Origin: Rhodospirillaceae bacterium
GTDB lineage: Bacteria > Pseudomonadota > Alphaproteobacteria > UBA6615
NCBI GenBank assembly: GCA_002724635.1
Contig: PBPM01000067.1
Coordinates: forward strand, 1 to 63,846
Reading direction: 5' to 3'
Length of the DNA stretch: 63,846 nt
A model generated the notes under the pieces. That model did no database searches. It saw nothing but the letters and a program-made list of their open reading frames with translations, and was not told the DNA's origin. The position numbers and the translations under genes were made by a program. This document shows, one piece after another, positions 42,287 through 50,123 of this stretch. The stretch's first letter is position 1, and each line of letters starts with the position of its first letter.

Positions 42287-42513
42287 AAACCTCTTTTGTA
42301 TCTGGCTGGAAAATTATAGTTAGCATTATCAGGATAGAAATAAAACCATTATTATAAAAATTTGGCATAATAGATCGATTTTTTTTGAAACATCTATCGC
42401 TTAAAATCTCGATCATTCTTAGGTTTGCGTGTTCTGTACTTTTACCAGACCAATTGTCAGTAGATTCAGAACGTCTGACTGATAAGCTAGGTTGCTATTT
42501 TAGAGTCAGAAAA

Positions 42514-42588
42514 TGGTGGGCGCGGCTGGGATTGAACCAGCGACCCCTGCCGTGTGAAGGCAGTGCTCTCCCGCTGAGCTACGCGCCC
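42514..42588 (-). tRNA. tRNA-Val (anticodon CAC)
   Basis: A complete cloverleaf reads on the minus strand: acceptor GGGCGCG/CGCGCCC, D-arm GCTC..GAGC, anticodon stem CTGCC/GGCAG around loop TTCACAC, and T-arm GCTGG-TTCAATC-CCAGC. The anticodon is CAC, which reads GUG. The 3' CCA is encoded (42514-42516). The 3' end faces the AT-rich block to the left. Confidence 0.95.
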
Positions 42589-42689
42589 CTCCATGAGGTG
42601 AGCGAACCTAATAGGGTGAGCGGTTCACGGGTGTCAAGCGACGTGCCGATTTCCTTGAATTAGCTCAATTCGTGAGCCTAGATGGGCGA

Positions 42690-43574
42690 ATGAGCCGCCG
42701 AGACCGCAATTCAAGACGGAGCTGCGTGTTCGCCGTGGCGGCGGCCTGTGTCATGGCCGGCGGGCCTGCCTCGGCCGATGTTGATGTGCCGGCGATAGCG
42801 CCCGCGGACACCAAAGCCGTGCCCGCTGCTGAGGCGTTAGGCTTCGCGCTCACATATGATGTCTATACAAGCGGCCTGCGTGCGATCCGCTTCGACTTCG
42901 CGCTCGACCTTTCCGACCCGGCCTACGAGACTCGGATCCGGCTCGAGACCTCTGGGATCGTTGGCGCCCTATTCAACTGGAGCCTCGAGGCGTCGAGCCG
43001 GGGTGCCTGGCGCGACGGCGAGATCGCGCCGCGCCGTTATAGGACGGCCACTGTATGGCGCAGCCGCGAACGCACGGTCGCGATCGACTATCATGACGAC
43101 GGCAGCCGGTCGGTAGCTGCCAAGCCGCCCTACGGTGCGGACGATATCAAGAAGGTCGACCCGGCGCTGATCCCGGGCTCGGTCGATCCGACGACCGCGG
43201 TGACGGCGCTTTTGCTGACGAGTGCGATTGACGGCGCGTGCCGCGAGACCACGCCCGTGTATGACGGCCGGCGGCGCTACGATGCCAAAATGAAGGCGCT
43301 GCCGCCGCGCACATTTAAGCGCAGCAACACCGCGCAGTTCGAGGGACGCGCGGAGGGTTGCTACCTGACCTTCGAGCGGATCGCCGGCTTTAAGCCCGAC
43401 CGAAAGCGCCTCCAAGACCTCGAGGTCGCGATCTGGCTTGCCGATGTGGGGGTCGAGACGGGCCGGTTGCCGGTACGTCTGGAACTCACCACGCCGTGGG
43501 GCGACGGCTTCGCACACCTGGTGCGCGTCCGCACCGGCGACGGCGCACTGGTGTTTGGCGAGGACGACAGGTAG
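42690..43574 (+). CDS. DUF3108-family periplasmic protein
   Basis: This 294-residue protein starts at Met 42690; an in-frame GTG at 42672 is the alternative. A signal peptide (RSCVFAVAAACVMAGGPASA) is followed by the family pattern YDVYTSGLRAIRFDFALDLSDPAYETRIRLE and SRGAWRDGEIAPRRYRTATVWR. The C-terminal KPDRKRLQDLEVAIWLAD..LPVRLELTTPWGDG closes the domain. DUF3108 proteins are predicted beta-rich envelope proteins of unknown role. It marks the return to GC-rich core sequence and lies upstream of glmU. Confidence 0.85.
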   Translation: MSRRDRNSRRSCVFAVAAACVMAGGPASADVDVPAIAPADTKAVPAAEALGFALTYDVYTSGLRAIRFDFALDLSDPAYETRIRLETSGIVGALFNWSLEASSRGAWRDGEIAPRRYRTATVWRSRERTVAIDYHDDGSRSVAAKPPYGADDIKKVDPALIPGSVDPTTAVTALLLTSAIDGACRETTPVYDGRRRYDAKMKALPPRTFKRSNTAQFEGRAEGCYLTFERIAGFKPDRKRLQDLEVAIWLADVGVETGRLPVRLELTTPWGDGFAHLVRVRTGDGALVFGEDDR

Positions 43575-43714
43575 CGCCCGCTCCGAAACAATTGGGAACA
43601 ATTCGTGACTTGGTACGATTCAGGCGTTGTGGCAGTTTTTGGCTCTCCTACTTCCGCTGTTCGCTATGCCGATTGCCGCGCCCATGCGCCCGCCCCAGAC
43701 CGCCCAGTGACCTT

Positions 43715-45046
43715 ATGACCGATACTCCGCTCGCCATCGTCGTGCTCTGCGCTGGGAAGGGGACGCGCATGCGCTCCGATCTGCCGAAGGTGATGCATCC
43801 GCTGGCCGGGCGGCCGATGGTCTTGCACCTGCTGGATACAGCGGAGTTACTTGCGCCCGAGAAGATCGTCGTGGTCGTCGGGCCGGACATGGAACTCGTT
43901 ACCGAGGCCGTGGCTCCCCATCCAACCTGCATCCAGGTCGAGCGAGATGGCACTGGCGGCGCGGTGAAGGCCGCGCGCGATGCGCTGGAGGGGTTCACCG
44001 GCACTGTCCTTGTGCTATACGGTGACACACCGCTTGTCGCTGCCGAGACCATGCGCCACGCGGCGGTGGCTTGTGCGGATGGTGCCGCGGTCTCGGTGCT
44101 CGGCTTCCGGCCCAGCCATTTTCACCAGTATGGCCGCTTGATCACCAACGCGGATGGCGGGCTCGATGCTATCATCGAGGCTAAGGACGCCTCTCCCGAG
44201 GAGCGCGAGGTCAATCTGTGCAACTCCGGTGTGATGGCCTTCGACGGCCGCCACCTGGTCGGCTTGCTCGACCGGCTCGACACTAACAATGCAAAGAACG
44301 AGTACTACCTGACCGAGACCGTCGCGCTCGCCCGCGCTGACGGGCACCGCGCGGTCATTGTCGAGGGCATGGAGGATGAGCTGCTCGGCGTGAATTCCCG
44401 CGCCGATCTTGCGGTCGCGGAGGCAGTCGTGCAGGACGCTCTCCGTACCCGGGCCATGGCGGGAGGGGGGACCCTGGTCGACCCGGGCACAGTCTGGTTC
44501 CATCACGACACCGAACTCGGCCGCGACGTTGTCGTCGAACCCAATGTGGTCTTCGGGGCCGGCGTGCGGATCGCCGGCGATGTGACGATCCGCGCCTTCA
44601 GCTATCTTGAGCAGGCGACCGTGGAGTCCGGTGCGGTGGTCGGCCCTTATGCGCGGCTGCGGCCGGGTGCGCGCATCGGTGCTGGTGCACGCGTCGGCAA
44701 CTTCGTCGAGATCAAGAACGCGGACCTGGGCGCGGGCGCCAAGGCCAACCACCTGTCCTATGTGGGCGATGCGCACGTGGGCGCGGGCGCGAACATCGGC
44801 GCGGGCACCATCACCTGCAATTATGACGGCTTCGACAAGTACGAGACAAACATCGGCACGGGCGCCTTCATCGGCTCAAACTCTGCGCTGGTTGCGCCGG
44901 TTACGATCGGCGACGGTGCCATCGTGGCGGCCGGCAGCACCATCTCGGCCGATGTCGCGGACGACGTGCTCGCCATCGAGCGAGCCGAGCAGGTCACCAA
45001 GACCGGCTGGGCGGCCCGGTTCCGCAAGCTAAAGAAAAAGAGCTAG
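43715..45046 (+). CDS. glmU: bifunctional GlcN-1-P acetyltransferase / UDP-GlcNAc pyrophosphorylase
   Basis: This 443-residue enzyme makes UDP-GlcNAc from glucosamine-1-phosphate for peptidoglycan and LPS. The N-terminal uridyltransferase domain has VLCAGKGTRMRSDLPKVMH and YGDTPL. The C-terminal left-handed beta-helix has hexapeptide repeats and the acetyltransferase signature (VEIKNADLGAGAKANHLSYVGDA, NYDGFDKYET). ATG 43715 is the natural start; the longer frame from 43496 only overlaps the DUF3108 gene. glmS follows 6 bases later, giving a compact glmUS operon. Confidence 0.95.
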   Translation: MTDTPLAIVVLCAGKGTRMRSDLPKVMHPLAGRPMVLHLLDTAELLAPEKIVVVVGPDMELVTEAVAPHPTCIQVERDGTGGAVKAARDALEGFTGTVLVLYGDTPLVAAETMRHAAVACADGAAVSVLGFRPSHFHQYGRLITNADGGLDAIIEAKDASPEEREVNLCNSGVMAFDGRHLVGLLDRLDTNNAKNEYYLTETVALARADGHRAVIVEGMEDELLGVNSRADLAVAEAVVQDALRTRAMAGGGTLVDPGTVWFHHDTELGRDVVVEPNVVFGAGVRIAGDVTIRAFSYLEQATVESGAVVGPYARLRPGARIGAGARVGNFVEIKNADLGAGAKANHLSYVGDAHVGAGANIGAGTITCNYDGFDKYETNIGTGAFIGSNSALVAPVTIGDGAIVAAGSTISADVADDVLAIERAEQVTKTGWAARFRKLKKKS

Positions 45047-45052
45047 GGCAAC

Positions 45053-46876
45053 ATGTGCGGGATCATCGGCATATTGGGGTCGGACGACGCGGCGCCGCGT
45101 CTGCTCGAGGGGCTGAAGCGCCTCGAGTATCGCGGTTACGATTCCGCCGGTATAGCCACGCTCGTGAACGGCTCGATCCACCGCCGCAGGGCCGAGGGCA
45201 AGCTCGCCAACCTGTCGGCAATCCTCGAATACGACCCGCTCGATGGCGACGTGGGCATCGGCCACACGCGCTGGGCGACGCACGGCATCCCCAATGAGAC
45301 CAACGCCCACCCCCATGCGACGTCGCGGGTCGCGGTCGTTCATAACGGCATCATCGAGAACTTTCAGGAACTGCGCGCCGAGTTGGCTAAGGCGGGTCAC
45401 AACTTCGAGAGCGACACCGACACCGAGGCGATCGCTGCGCTGCTGACCCAGCGGATCGAGACGGGGGCATCGCCGCGCGAAGCGGTGGCCGAGACCCTGC
45501 CGCGCCTGCAGGGTGCCTTCGCGCTGGCCATCGTGTTTGCCGGCGAGCACGACCTGATGGTGGGCGCCCGCCGTGGCAGCCCGCTGGCGATCGGCTATGG
45601 CGACGGCGAGATGTTCATCGGGTCCGACGCGCTGGCGCTGGCGCCGTTGACCCGGCGAATTTGCTACCTCGAAGAGGGCGACTGGGCCGAGATCACCCGC
45701 GCGGGTGCGCAGGTTTATGACGAGGCCGGCGCGGCAGTGGACCGCCCGATCCGTGAGACCGCGCTTTCCGGCGCTCTTGTTGGCAAGGGCAACTACGACC
45801 ATTTCATGCAGAAGGAGATTTTCGAGCAGCCGGCCGTGGTCGGCGACACGCTGCAATCCTTTATCAACGCGACCTCGCGCGCGATCAGCCTGCCCGACCT
45901 GCCCTTCGACCTGGCACTGGTGCCGCGCATTACCGTCGTTGCCTGCGGCACCGCCTGCTATGCGGGCTGGGTCGCCAAATACTGGCTCGAGAAGGTGGCG
46001 CGCATCCCGGTCGAGATCGATATTGCATCAGAGTTCCGCTACCGCGAGGTGCCCATGACTGAGGGCGGGGTCGCGCTGTTCGTAAGCCAGTCGGGCGAGA
46101 CCGCCGACACGCTCGCGGCGTTGCGGCATTGCCGCGACCAGGGCCAGTTTATCGTCTCGGTGGTGAATGTGGGCGAAAGCTCGATCGCGCGCGAATCCGA
46201 TGTGGTCCTGCCGACCCTGGCTGGCCCGGAGATTGGTGTCGCTTCCACAAAAGCTTTCACCACCCAGCTTGCTGTACTCGCCTGCTTCGCGATCGCCGCC
46301 GCGCGTGCGCGCGGCGTGGTGGGCGATGCGGACGCCGCGGCGCTGGCGGGTGCCCTCACCGAAGTGCCGTCGCGGATGACCGAGGTGCTCAACCATGATG
46401 AGGCGCTGCGCGCAATAGCCGGCGACTTGGCCAAAGCTCGCGACGTGCTCTATCTCGGGCGCGGCACGGCGTTCCCGATCGCCATGGAGGGCGCGCTCAA
46501 GCTCAAGGAGATCTCCTACATCCATGCCGAGGGCTATGCCGCCGGCGAGATGAAGCACGGTCCCATCGCGCTGATCGACCAGGCGGTGCCGGTCATTGTG
46601 CTTGCGCCCAACGACGAGTTGTTCGACAAGACGCTTTCAAATGTCGAAGAGGTGATCGCGCGCGGGGGCAAGGTGGTTTTCATGTCCGACCGGGCCGGCG
46701 TGGCGAAGCTCGCCGACAAGGCCTTCGCCACGGTTGAGATGCCCGCGATCAACTCGTTTGTCGCGCCGCTGCTCTATGCGATCCCGATCCAGCTGCTAGC
46801 TTATCACACGGCGGTGGTGAAGGGTACGGACGTGGACCAGCCACGCAACCTCGCCAAGAGCGTGACTGTAGAGTAG
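45053..46876 (+). CDS. glmS: glutamine--fructose-6-phosphate aminotransferase
   Basis: This 607-residue enzyme makes glucosamine-6-phosphate, the first step towards UDP-GlcNAc. Met-Cys-Gly-Ile provides the Cys2 nucleophile of the class II glutaminase domain, with RGYDSAG, GHTRWATHG and HNGIIENF following. Two SIS sugar-isomerase domains come next (CGTACYAGWVAKYWLE, SQSGETADTL, YLGRGTAFPIAMEGALKLKE), and the C-terminus DQPRNLAKSVTVE is canonical. The glmU stop lies 6 bases upstream. The region just downstream of glmS carries a small foreign insertion. Confidence 0.96.
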   Translation: MCGIIGILGSDDAAPRLLEGLKRLEYRGYDSAGIATLVNGSIHRRRAEGKLANLSAILEYDPLDGDVGIGHTRWATHGIPNETNAHPHATSRVAVVHNGIIENFQELRAELAKAGHNFESDTDTEAIAALLTQRIETGASPREAVAETLPRLQGAFALAIVFAGEHDLMVGARRGSPLAIGYGDGEMFIGSDALALAPLTRRICYLEEGDWAEITRAGAQVYDEAGAAVDRPIRETALSGALVGKGNYDHFMQKEIFEQPAVVGDTLQSFINATSRAISLPDLPFDLALVPRITVVACGTACYAGWVAKYWLEKVARIPVEIDIASEFRYREVPMTEGGVALFVSQSGETADTLAALRHCRDQGQFIVSVVNVGESSIARESDVVLPTLAGPEIGVASTKAFTTQLAVLACFAIAAARARGVVGDADAAALAGALTEVPSRMTEVLNHDEALRAIAGDLAKARDVLYLGRGTAFPIAMEGALKLKEISYIHAEGYAAGEMKHGPIALIDQAVPVIVLAPNDELFDKTLSNVEEVIARGGKVVFMSDRAGVAKLADKAFATVEMPAINSFVAPLLYAIPIQLLAYHTAVVKGTDVDQPRNLAKSVTVE

Positions 46877-46982
46877 ATTATTGATTTTATTGGATAAAAA
46901 TACATTACAGAATGAACTGGTAAGCGTTTCTGTGGGGATGTGTTTTTAATATTATTAAATTTCTTTGCAGTGAATATTTGAA

Positions 46983-47849
46983 ATGTCTGATTCAACGAAG
47001 AAATTAGTCGATGATCTCAAAATCTCTCGCATACGTGAAATGCGTTCAATCGGAGCATCTATAAGAGACATTGCATCTGAAGTTGGTGTGAGTAGAGGAG
47101 CAGTGTCCAGGATCCTCAATATAGATGATGTTGTTGGGGAAAAGGTTTGCGCAAAATGCAAGAAATTAAAGTCTCTGAACCTATTTCCAAGGCATGTAGG
47201 GCACTTGGACGGTCGCAATTCGTATTGTTTCGAATGCACCAGAAAGAGAAATAAAGCATATAAAGATCGGAAACGGAAGGAGCGGGTAGAAAAACTAAAA
47301 TCGGAAAATCCGGGTGCGCAAATCAACTTATCAAAATATGCCAACGGCACGAAGAAGGCATGGTACTTCCCCGAATCGAACGAAAAAATTTGCGCAAAAT
47401 GCGGCATCAGAAAATCCACGTTGATAGATTTTTTTCGTCATAATGCAACGCAGGACGGTTTTCACTCTTGGTGTAAATTGTGTTGCAAAGAGGGTAACGA
47501 AAGGTCCAGAGAAAAGAAGTACAGCACCTTTGAGGGAAGGATTACGACGTTTTTGCGAACGTGTGCAAAAAGCGCTGAGAGTCGTGGTCATAAATGCACA
47601 ATCACAAGACAAGATTTGATTGATCTCTGGGCGAACCAAGACGGTCGATGCTATTATTCTGATCTTCCGATGGAGATAAAACCTGCACAAAGTACAAGTG
47701 TTTCAGTAGAGAGATTGGACTCGAATGTAGGTTATACGCGCGAAAATACGGTCTTATGCTGCAACGCTATCAACCGAATGAAATCAGACTTCACATTTGA
47801 TGAATTTATTCATTTTTGTAGAAGCGTATCTGAGAAATTTAGATCTTAA
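46983..47849 (+). CDS. HNH-type endonuclease with HTH and zinc ribbons
   Basis: This is a 288-residue protein. Residues ~12-48 form a resolvase-like helix-turn-helix (IRDIASEVGVSRGAVSRIL). Two CxxC...CxxC zinc-ribbon units follow at C56/C59..C82/C85 and C137/C140..C164/C167. The C-terminal region (GRCYYSDLPMEI at 221, SVERLDSNVGYTRENTVL, NRMKSDFTFDEFIHFC) is the phage-type HNH-like endonuclease fold in which an asparagine or similar residue replaces part of the HNH triad. It is probably a homing-type endonuclease that promotes its own spread. Confidence 0.7.
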   Translation: MSDSTKKLVDDLKISRIREMRSIGASIRDIASEVGVSRGAVSRILNIDDVVGEKVCAKCKKLKSLNLFPRHVGHLDGRNSYCFECTRKRNKAYKDRKRKERVEKLKSENPGAQINLSKYANGTKKAWYFPESNEKICAKCGIRKSTLIDFFRHNATQDGFHSWCKLCCKEGNERSREKKYSTFEGRITTFLRTCAKSAESRGHKCTITRQDLIDLWANQDGRCYYSDLPMEIKPAQSTSVSVERLDSNVGYTRENTVLCCNAINRMKSDFTFDEFIHFCRSVSEKFRS

Positions 47850-47910
47850 GTTAAGAGCGATATGAATGTTTGTCCTCATACCGAGAGGCAATTCTCAGTG
47901 TCAATTATTT

Positions 47911-48219
47911 TTAACTGCGAAACCCAAAATCACTCATCAAAATAGTCTTATCCACCACCTCCATACTGAAGTTCGACCAAATTGGTGGATACTCTCGGTT
48001 AAGTAACTCTTCTTTTGCTATTCTCTTCTTCAAGATGGAATGGACGTGAGCACCTTTGAACCGTTTACCTCGCGCGGTCAGGTATCTTTTTTCATTCAAC
48101 CACTCAGCAATGGCATCAAAGGTCATGCCTTTCTCTCGATGCTCAGAGATGGTTTGATATAGGAACAATTGATAGTCGGAGTAGTAATTTCCGGTGAGGG
48201 CGGGGGAACGACAGGTGAG
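47911..48219 (-). CDS. small recombinase-like protein fragment, start unclear
   Basis: The recognisable protein begins LTCRSPALTGNYYSDYQL and continues through MTFDAIAEWLNEKRYLTARGK and HVHSILKKRIAKEELLNREY to a stop at 47911. It resembles small alphaproteobacterial proteins related to the DNA-binding 'recombinase' domain of serine integrases. At the expected first residue the codon is CTC, not a start. The next usable starts are TTG at 48168 and ATG at 48126. It is therefore either N-terminally shortened or decayed. The frame further upstream is only a shadow of the TSUP gene. Confidence 0.5.
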   Translation of the reverse strand, partial: LTCRSPALTGNYYSDYQLFLYQTISEHREKGMTFDAIAEWLNEKRYLTARGKRFKGAHVHSILKKRIAKEELLNREYPPIWSNFSMEVVDKTILMSDFGFRS

Positions 48220-48293
48220 TGTGAAGTTGAAAGTTAGGTCAACAACGGAAAACCCACCCCTACACCGTCCTTTTGCTACGGTGGAGTGAGCGC

Positions 48294-49109
48294 CTAGCGT
48301 CCCCAGATCAGCATGACAACCAAGATGAAGGCTACGTAACCGGTAAACATCCGGTGCACCAATAGGTCGGGAATCCAGTGCGAGGCGCGGATGCCGAAGG
48401 GCGAACCGATCAGCGCGCCGACCGCGAGTCCCGCCGCGGCCGGCAAGTAGAGATAGCCCAGCGCGAGCTCTGGCAGCCCGGCCTCGCCGAAGCCGCCATA
48501 GACATATCCGCCCGTGGCCGACAGGCCGAGTAGGCTCGCCAGCGCCGAGGCGCTCGCGGCGACCATCGCCATCGAATAGCGGCGCTTGCGCAGATAGGGG
48601 CCGATGATGATCGCCGGGCCGGGGCCGAGCAGCGACCCGGTGATCCCGGTCAGCACCCCGTGAGACCAAAGGCCGGGCCCGCGCACGTCATGCAGGTCGC
48701 CGCCGCCCGCGACTGTCTCGTGGCCCTTGTATAAGACGCCTCGGACGATGGTCAGGACCAGGAATCCCATGAAGATGGCCTTCAGGATATCGCCCGGCAG
48801 AAAGTCGCCGAACAGCGAGCCCGCTAAGGCACCGATGATGATGTATGGCACGAAGCGGAAGGTGAGCGGCAGCTGTAGATCGCCGATCCGGTAGCGCAGC
48901 ACCACCACATAGGCCGAGGTGGTGAACATCACTGCCAGCGAGGTGCCCACCGACAGGTGCATCACGTGATGGTCGGGCACGCCCTGGAGCGGCAGCCCGA
49001 TGATCAGGATTGGCGCCATGGTGAACGCGCCGCCAACGCCGAACATGCCCGAGACGAAGCCGGCCAGCGCTCCGGTCGCGCAGTAGATGAGGATGATTTC
49101 GTAGAGCAT
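48294..49109 (-). CDS. TSUP-family permease (TauE/SafE-like), copy 1
   Basis: This 271-residue inner-membrane protein has about eight hydrophobic helices. The TSUP repeat signature is GFVSGMFGVGGAFTMAPILI near the N-terminus, echoed in the second half (GVLTGITGSLLGPGPAIIIGPYL). Members export sulfite, sulfoacetate or other organosulfonates, or take up sulfur compounds. The substrate is unknown. A same-length paralogue lies 41 bases upstream on the same strand, so this is a tandem duplication, probably transcribed together. Confidence 0.88.
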   Translation of the reverse strand: MLYEIILIYCATGALAGFVSGMFGVGGAFTMAPILIIGLPLQGVPDHHVMHLSVGTSLAVMFTTSAYVVVLRYRIGDLQLPLTFRFVPYIIIGALAGSLFGDFLPGDILKAIFMGFLVLTIVRGVLYKGHETVAGGGDLHDVRGPGLWSHGVLTGITGSLLGPGPAIIIGPYLRKRRYSMAMVAASASALASLLGLSATGGYVYGGFGEAGLPELALGYLYLPAAAGLAVGALIGSPFGIRASHWIPDLLVHRMFTGYVAFILVVMLIWGR

Positions 49110-49150
49110 TTAGATGCCAAGCCGGGCAGTGGGCGAACGCCTGGGACGGG

Positions 49151-49966
49151 TCAGATAGTATGATAGACCATGATCACCAGCACCAGCGACAGGTAACCGA
49201 GGAACAGCCAGGCTTGGGAGCGGTCGCGCACGGCACGGGAAAAGCGTATCCCGAGCGGCGAGCCCGCGAGCGCGCCGAGGGTCAGCGCCGCGAAGCCGGG
49301 CAGGTAGAGATAGCCGAGGCTGTGGGCCGGTAGGCCGGCCTCGGCGAGGCCGCAAACGATGTAGCCGCCGACTGCCATCAACCCGACCAGTCCCGCGAGG
49401 AAGGCGTTGGCCGCCGCGACCACGGGCATGGCGAAGTCGAGGCGGCGCAGCTGCGGGGCGAGCAGGATCGCGGGGCCCGGACCGAGTACGCCACCCGACA
49501 TGCCCGACAGGGTCGCGAAAAACCAGATGACGGGGCCGCGCGCGGCTGCTGGGTCGCGGTTGGTGCCCGCTGCGATGCGACGGTGCTGCAGGATTAGCAC
49601 GCGGGCAATCGAGACGCCGACGAAGCCGATGAACATGAACTTCAGAACGAGGCCTGGCAGGGCGTCGCCGATGGCTGCCCCGGTCAGCGCGCCGACGGCG
49701 ACGAAAGGGGCCATTCGCCAGACCAGCGGCAATAGAAGGTCACCTGCGCGGAACCGTAGATAGGTGGTCAGGATCGCCGTGATTACCTGAGTCGCTAGCG
49801 AGGTGGCGATCGTCAGATGCATGATATGCGCGTCGGCCACTCCCTGGATCGTCAGGGTGATGATGAGCGCCGGCGCCAGCGCGAATGCGCCGCCAACTCC
49901 GAATAGTCCAGACACGAAGCCGGAGAACACGCCCGCGGCGAGGTAGATCGCAATGATTTCGGTCAA
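49151..49966 (-). CDS. TSUP-family permease (TauE/SafE-like), copy 2
   Basis: I choose the TTG at 49966 (LTEIIAIYLAAGVFSGFVSGLFG). It gives 271 residues, exactly the length of the neighbouring paralogue, whereas the frame to 50095 overlaps the divergent reductase gene with low-quality sequence. The same repeat signatures are present (FGVGGAFALAPALI and MSGGVLGPGPAILLAPQL). The two copies share topology but differ throughout, so the duplication is old. Only about 157 bases separate it from the divergent glutathione reductase start. Confidence 0.85.
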   Translation of the reverse strand: MTEIIAIYLAAGVFSGFVSGLFGVGGAFALAPALIITLTIQGVADAHIMHLTIATSLATQVITAILTTYLRFRAGDLLLPLVWRMAPFVAVGALTGAAIGDALPGLVLKFMFIGFVGVSIARVLILQHRRIAAGTNRDPAAARGPVIWFFATLSGMSGGVLGPGPAILLAPQLRRLDFAMPVVAAANAFLAGLVGLMAVGGYIVCGLAEAGLPAHSLGYLYLPGFAALTLGALAGSPLGIRFSRAVRDRSQAWLFLGYLSLVLVIMVYHTI

Positions 49967-50123
49967 TGTCGGCTGCCCTGCGCGAGATCCGTAAGCCGAA
50001 ACGGCTTCGCATGAGCCTAGCCGTTGCGAACCTGCACGCAAACTGCTGTGCTCGTTCGGGCGTTTGCTTTTGGCCTGCCCCGCGCTAAGTAACATGGCTA
50101 GACAAGCCAGAGAGAGACGTCCC

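Larger units (their letters stand above)
21571..42513. mobile_element. putative genomic island at tRNA-Val
   Basis: The block runs from the truncated molybdopterin gene to the 3' end of tRNA-Val(CAC). Base and codon use shift visibly to AT-rich at about 21.57 kb. They stay strongly so to about 38.8 kb, are intermediate from 39 to 42.3 kb, and return to GC-rich after the tRNA. The tRNA is intact with its 3' end facing the block, the usual geometry of tRNA-targeted integration. I find no integrase, transposase or direct repeat of the tRNA end at the left edge, so transfer is inferred from composition and truncation alone. Confidence 0.6.
46877..48293. mobile_element. small AT-rich insertion downstream of glmS
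   Basis: About 1.4 kb of clearly AT-rich DNA lies between two GC-rich core genes (glmS and a TSUP permease). It holds an HNH-type endonuclease gene and a recombinase-like fragment on opposite strands. No inverted terminal repeats or target duplication were found by eye. The position right behind glmS is the classic safe insertion neighbourhood used by Tn7-like elements, but no Tn7 genes are present. Confidence 0.45.

Noticed and set aside
42385-42663. Plus-strand frame of 92 codons across the tRNA-Val
   Set aside because: It runs through the tRNA gene on the other strand; its apparent similarity to many 'hypothetical proteins' would be due to the tRNA.
43496-43714. Upstream extension of glmU
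   Set aside because: It overlaps the DUF3108 coding region with Arg/Pro-rich noise; GlmU homology begins at the ATG at 43715.
48294-48669. Upstream part of the minus-strand frame leading into the recombinase-like fragment
   Set aside because: It is the shadow of the TSUP gene in another frame; only the part below about 48219 resembles a real protein.
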